A DNA stretch of 15,375 nucleotides from CAZEVY01 sp964515555 (GTDB taxonomy: Bacteria > Acidobacteriota > Terriglobia > Bryobacterales > Bryobacteraceae), in assembly GCA_964515555.1 (NCBI GenBank), contig CAZEVY010000118.1, positions 1-15,375 on the forward strand, read 5' to 3'. The notes under the pieces are model-generated. The model was given only the letters and a program-made list of their open reading frames with translations. It did no database searches and was not told the origin of the DNA. Positions 12,069 to 15,375 of this stretch are shown here, piece after piece. The position numbers and the translations under genes are program-made. Positions within the stretch are counted from its first letter, which is position 1, and each line of letters opens with the position of its first letter.

Positions 12069-15000
12069 CTACTGCCGCAGAACGCTGAGGAGATGCCGCA
12101 CTGCCACATCCAGCTGACTATCGATTCCCTTCCTGCTTTCCCCAAGGGGCCGCTCGACCTGGATATCTACCGGGCGGGGATGTCCTTCCATGTCCGTGCC
12201 GTCGTTGGCGAGAACCCGGTGGCCTGGCAGTAACAGGCCGGTTCCGTCGACCAACGTTGTGGGCCCGGAAATAATCACCTCACCGGCGGTCGGTTCACCG
12301 ATCACCGCTCCCGCCTTCATCTGGCGATATCCCTCCGCGAGAGATTCACCATCTGAAATCGTCTCCGAATTCGTGACGAGCACCGTGGGCAATCCCAATG
12401 CACGCTGGCCGTAGACATGCCGTTGCTGGCCGCGCCCCCCGGCGCGATTCTGCACTGTCTGGTAGTTACGGCGAGTCAGCACATCGAGCACAAAGCCATC
12501 CACGCGACCTCCGTAGTTGTTGCGGATGTCGACGACAACGCCTTCGCGGGCATGCGCTCCCGCATCGAGATCCAGCGCCAACTGCCGCAGCGTGGCGCCA
12601 CCCATGTTGAAGATGTGCACGTAGCCCAGCTTGCCACCGCTCTTGCGCTCCACATAGGCCCGCCGGCCCTCCACCCAGTCGCGATAAAGCAAAGGCCGCT
12701 CGGCGCCAATGTCGATGGAGCGCACCGCAATCTCGCGCATATTCCCATCCTTGTCCGCAACGGAAAGCACGACTCGCTGGTTGATTTTCCCCTCCAGGAG
12801 TTCTTCCCAGTTTGTATTGGGCGTAAGCGTCTTGCCATCAACGCCAGTTATCCATTCGCCGACACGCAAACCCGCGATCGCAGCGGGGCCTTGCCCGATC
12901 ACCTCGGCGACGCGCAGACGCCCGGCCGCATCGGGCCCATTGCCATCCAGCACCACTCCAACACGGCCGATTCGGCTAGGGGCGAAAGCGGGTGAGGAGA
13001 TGGCCAAGTGCGACACATTCAGCTCGCCGATCATGAGTGAAATGATGCGCCGCACGTCGTCCATCGATCGCGCGCGTTCCACCCACCGCCCAAAGCGCTC
13101 GCGCGCCGCACGCCAGTCGACGCCGTTGAAACCTGCATCGTAAAACTTGCTGGCAAAGTGCAACCAGGCCTGCGCGAACACCGCCCTTTTCTCCTGATCG
13201 AAGTCGACCTCAACGGTGGCGGTGAGCGGCACCATTTGTGTTTTTCCGGACTCCAAATCCACAGTTTGGATCCCACCAGCTTCAATGAACCACAACGTCT
13301 TACCATCCGGCGAAAACTGTACACTAACTCTCGCCCCGGCCGACGAAATCAGACGCCTGGGCGTTCCGGGCCGAGGCACATCGAGCGGGTACGAGTACAA
13401 ATACTCCTGCCCCTCCGCCTGGCCCACGAACGCAAGCATGCGGCCATCGGGGCTTACGGCGTGCGTGTTCATCACCGGCATCCCAAGCGGCACCATGGAC
13501 AAGCGTCTATGAAGACCGTCCCACTCGATGTTGATCACCGGAGCCGCTCGCGAGCCTCTCCCAAACTCAGACTCGCCGACTGTTCTACGGCTGTCTTCCG
13601 GGTTGTTGGGCTTCGGTTCCGTTAACGCCTGGAAAACCGGCGCGCGCGGCATAAGGTCAACACGCGCCAAGTATCCTTCGTCGATACCCGTGTCAAAGAA
13701 TATGGAAGAACCGCTGGGATGCCACCAAAGCGCCGCCACGTAGATATTCGCGAGCCGGCTCACCCAGCGGACTGGCCCGCCCTCGATGGAGATCAACGCC
13801 ACGTTGCAAAACAGGCCGCTTCCTTCGCCGGCAAAGGCGATCCAGCGTCCATCCGGCGACCAGGCCAATTGCTGCCCGATGTGCGGCTGCAACGGCGCCC
13901 GCAAGATGTTCGCTGGCGCGAGGATTCGCTCCTGACTCCGCTCTGGATCCAGTAGCAGAATCGCCCGTCCGCCCCGCACAAAGGCGAGGTGCAGGCCATC
14001 CGGCGACCACGCCGGAAGATAGTCGCCTTCCAGGCTCGAAGTGAGTTGCCGCTCCCTCTGTGTGTCGAAGTCGTAGAGAAACAGATGGAAGGCGCCACTG
14101 CGCTCAGAAACGTAGGCGATTCTCCGCCCACCCGGGTGCCATACGGGACGGGACTCGCTGGCGGCGGTGTGGGTCAGGCGACTGGCAACGCCACCCTGCC
14201 GGGGAACGACGAAAATGTCGCCACGCGCGACGAACGCGAGCCGCTCGCCGTCGGGAGATAGAACCAGATCTTCGACCTGCCTGGACACATCGAATTTGTT
14301 CGCCGATGAAGTCTGCGAGCCGGGTAAGGTGATCGGCAAAGGGCTGGTTTTACCAGTGTCCGTCTCGACCTTCCAGATCGCAAAGTCCCTCTCGAAGACA
14401 ATCTGCTTCCCGTCCCGACTGATCTGGGGCCACAGCAGCCTCCCATCGCGGAAAGCCGTAAGCAGCCGAGCGGAGCCACCATTCGATGGTATGACCCAGA
14501 GGTTCTCGTTCCCTCCGCGGTCCGAGACGAAATAAATCTGCTTGCCATCTGGGCTCCACATTGGCCAAAGATCTTTTGAACCGCCCCCAGTCAGGCGACG
14601 GTAAGCCGGACCGTCCGGCTGTGGCTCTCTGATCCAGATCTCGCTGGCATCCTTGGCGCTGTGGCCGCGCCGCCACCACTTGCGCCAGTTCTCTCCTTTC
14701 GACACCAGCGCCAGTGCACTGTTGTGTGGGGCGGGAGCGCCGAAGTACTCGGCGGAATACCGCTCGGCTGAGACTGGCAAAGGCGTGCCCCCATCAGCCG
14801 GAACGCGGTAGACGTCCGTCATTCCCGAAATGTCATGGCTTTGCGTTGAGAAGTACAGATATCGACCATCTGGCGACCAGGCGCTGAGCTCATCAAACCA
14901 ATCGTCAAACGTAATCCTGCGGATAGCGCCGCTCCTCAGAGAGAGCACGTAGATATCGCCATTTCCGGTGCGCCGGGAGACAAAGGCCAGGCGCGTTCCA

Positions 15001-15221
15001 TCCGGTGAGAACATGGGTCGCGAGTCCGCCGCCGGATGTGCAATCAACGGGCGGGTCTCGCCGCCTGAAGCCGGTGCTACCCAGATGTCGCCTCCAGAAA
15101 CGAAGGCGACCTGCGTACCGTCGGGCGAAAGGGCTGGCTCCGCGAGTGCGGGTACTTCTGCAGCCGATAACGTGGAGCACCCAAACGCAAGTGCGGACAG
15201 GGCAAATAGACGGGCGGTCAT
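12069..15221 (-). CDS. Secreted tricorn-like S41 protease (WD40-like propellers + PDZ + S41)
   Basis: 1050 residues. A signal peptide (MTARLFALSALAFGCSTLSA) implies export. Residues about 25-690 hold many PD40/WD40-like blades with SPDG..LAFVS-type motifs (two propellers by length). A tricorn core segment (about 690-740), a PDZ domain (about 750-830: VGVVLDG...GPAAIAGLRVGEWITGVDG) and the S41 domain follow. The complete tricorn tetrad is visible: Ser737-His738 in GELNVSH, Ser956 in TISDGES and Glu1012 in DMEGHP, with spacings (218 and 56) close to archaeal tricorn (219 and 58). It should cleave peptides in the periplasm or outside the cell. ATG 15221 has a perfect TATAAT ending 11 nt upstream. 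GC and codon use look lower than in neighbouring genes, and an IS remnant lies just upstream, which hints at later acquisition. Confidence 0.93.
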   Translation of the reverse strand: MTARLFALSALAFGCSTLSAAEVPALAEPALSPDGTQVAFVSGGDIWVAPASGGETRPLIAHPAADSRPMFSPDGTRLAFVSRRTGNGDIYVLSLRSGAIRRITFDDWFDELSAWSPDGRYLYFSTQSHDISGMTDVYRVPADGGTPLPVSAERYSAEYFGAPAPHNSALALVSKGENWRKWWRRGHSAKDASEIWIREPQPDGPAYRRLTGGGSKDLWPMWSPDGKQIYFVSDRGGNENLWVIPSNGGSARLLTAFRDGRLLWPQISRDGKQIVFERDFAIWKVETDTGKTSPLPITLPGSQTSSANKFDVSRQVEDLVLSPDGERLAFVARGDIFVVPRQGGVASRLTHTAASESRPVWHPGGRRIAYVSERSGAFHLFLYDFDTQRERQLTSSLEGDYLPAWSPDGLHLAFVRGGRAILLLDPERSQERILAPANILRAPLQPHIGQQLAWSPDGRWIAFAGEGSGLFCNVALISIEGGPVRWVSRLANIYVAALWWHPSGSSIFFDTGIDEGYLARVDLMPRAPVFQALTEPKPNNPEDSRRTVGESEFGRGSRAAPVINIEWDGLHRRLSMVPLGMPVMNTHAVSPDGRMLAFVGQAEGQEYLYSYPLDVPRPGTPRRLISSAGARVSVQFSPDGKTLWFIEAGGIQTVDLESGKTQMVPLTATVEVDFDQEKRAVFAQAWLHFASKFYDAGFNGVDWRAARERFGRWVERARSMDDVRRIISLMIGELNVSHLAISSPAFAPSRIGRVGVVLDGNGPDAAGRLRVAEVIGQGPAAIAGLRVGEWITGVDGKTLTPNTNWEELLEGKINQRVVLSVADKDGNMREIAVRSIDIGAERPLLYRDWVEGRRAYVERKSGGKLGYVHIFNMGGATLRQLALDLDAGAHAREGVVVDIRNNYGGRVDGFVLDVLTRRNYQTVQNRAGGRGQQRHVYGQRALGLPTVLVTNSETISDGESLAEGYRQMKAGAVIGEPTAGEVIISGPTTLVDGTGLLLPGHRVLANDGTDMEGHPRPVDIQVERPLGESRKGIDSQLDVAVRHLLSVLRQ

Positions 15222-15232
15222 GATATTGAAGG

Positions 15233-15238
15233 ATTATA
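15233..15238 (-). promoter_or_regulatory. Perfect -10 hexamer of the protease gene
   Basis: TATAAT on the minus strand. Its start point would be near 15226, leaving about 5 nt before ATG 15221 and no room for a ribosome-binding site, so a near-leaderless message is likely. No good -35 is visible at 16-18 bp. The segment 15239-15286 shows nothing else. Confidence 0.5.
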
Positions 15239-15286
15239 TCTTAAGCTCCTTCCGATTGAGGTCGCCGCAGGAGTTGGCAACGCTGG

Positions 15287-15375
15287 TTCATCGCACAACT
15301 CCGAAATCGGCTCCCTCTCCAACAGATGCCGCCTCAGGATGGCGACCTTTCTTCCGGCGTGTAGTGCTTCCGTTG
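15287..15375 (-). mobile_element. Frameshifted N-terminal remnant of an IS3-type transposase OrfA
   Basis: Read on the minus strand from the window edge, the codons give QRKHYTPEE, then one base appears missing in an A-run (15351-15347), after which VAILRRHLLE and PISELCDE follow in the next frame. Together these match the start of IS3-family OrfA helix-turn-helix proteins (HTH_Tnp_1), of the kind starting with KHYTPEEKVAILRRHL. After CDE the similarity stops, about 50 bp before the protease promoter, so the rest of the transposase is missing. The remnant's upstream part lies outside the window. It marks an old insertion next to the protease gene. It could instead be a sequencing-type indel in a live copy, but the abrupt loss after CDE argues for decay. 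Confidence 0.6.

Overview
The window looks like chromosomal DNA of an acidobacterium of the Solibacter/Bryobacter group. The basis is high GC, two large secreted proteins carrying the 'Solibacter uncharacterized C-terminal domain' (TIGR03437-type), an FG-GAP/VCBS repeat protein, and a secreted tricorn-type S41 protease. This is an assignment from protein style only; no rRNA or other marker gene is present.

Left part (1-2352): a small membrane-anchored protein of unknown function (77-592, +) converges on a SprT-like metalloprotease (598-1338, -). That gene is divergently adjacent to fabH (1345-2352, +), the ketoacyl-ACP synthase III that starts fatty-acid chains. Accessory islet (2353-3710): two tandem AbrB/MazE-type antitoxin plus Doc/Fic-type toxin modules. 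The first toxin is broken before its catalytic motif; the second module looks intact. The islet starts with a sequence resembling the 3' end of a tRNA. The broken toxin ends in a near-copy of the fabH 3' end, so the first module may have inserted or rearranged at the end of fabH.

Centre (3784-7343, all on the minus strand, transcribed right to left): an RsbW-like anti-sigma-factor kinase, a STAS anti-anti-sigma factor, a NarL/LuxR-type response regulator, a PrmA-like methyltransferase and a class V (alanine-glyoxylate/serine-pyruvate) aminotransferase. A good sigma70-like promoter precedes the first gene. The first three form a regulatory cluster (partner switching plus a two-component output protein); no sigma factor, PP2C phosphatase or histidine kinase is in the window.

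Right part (7415-15375): two exported proteins on the plus strand, a TIG-like/EF-hand-like protein and a 12-repeat FG-GAP protein. A 1050-residue secreted tricorn-like protease (-), with the complete tricorn catalytic tetrad, converges on them. Just upstream of the protease, at the window edge, lies a frameshifted remnant of an IS3-type transposase OrfA.

Several genes have a -10-like hexamer almost touching the start codon, which suggests leaderless or very short-leader transcripts. No CRISPR array, rRNA, intact tRNA or complete insertion sequence was found. No clearly new multi-gene system is evident; the toxin-antitoxin islet is the best candidate for a second look.
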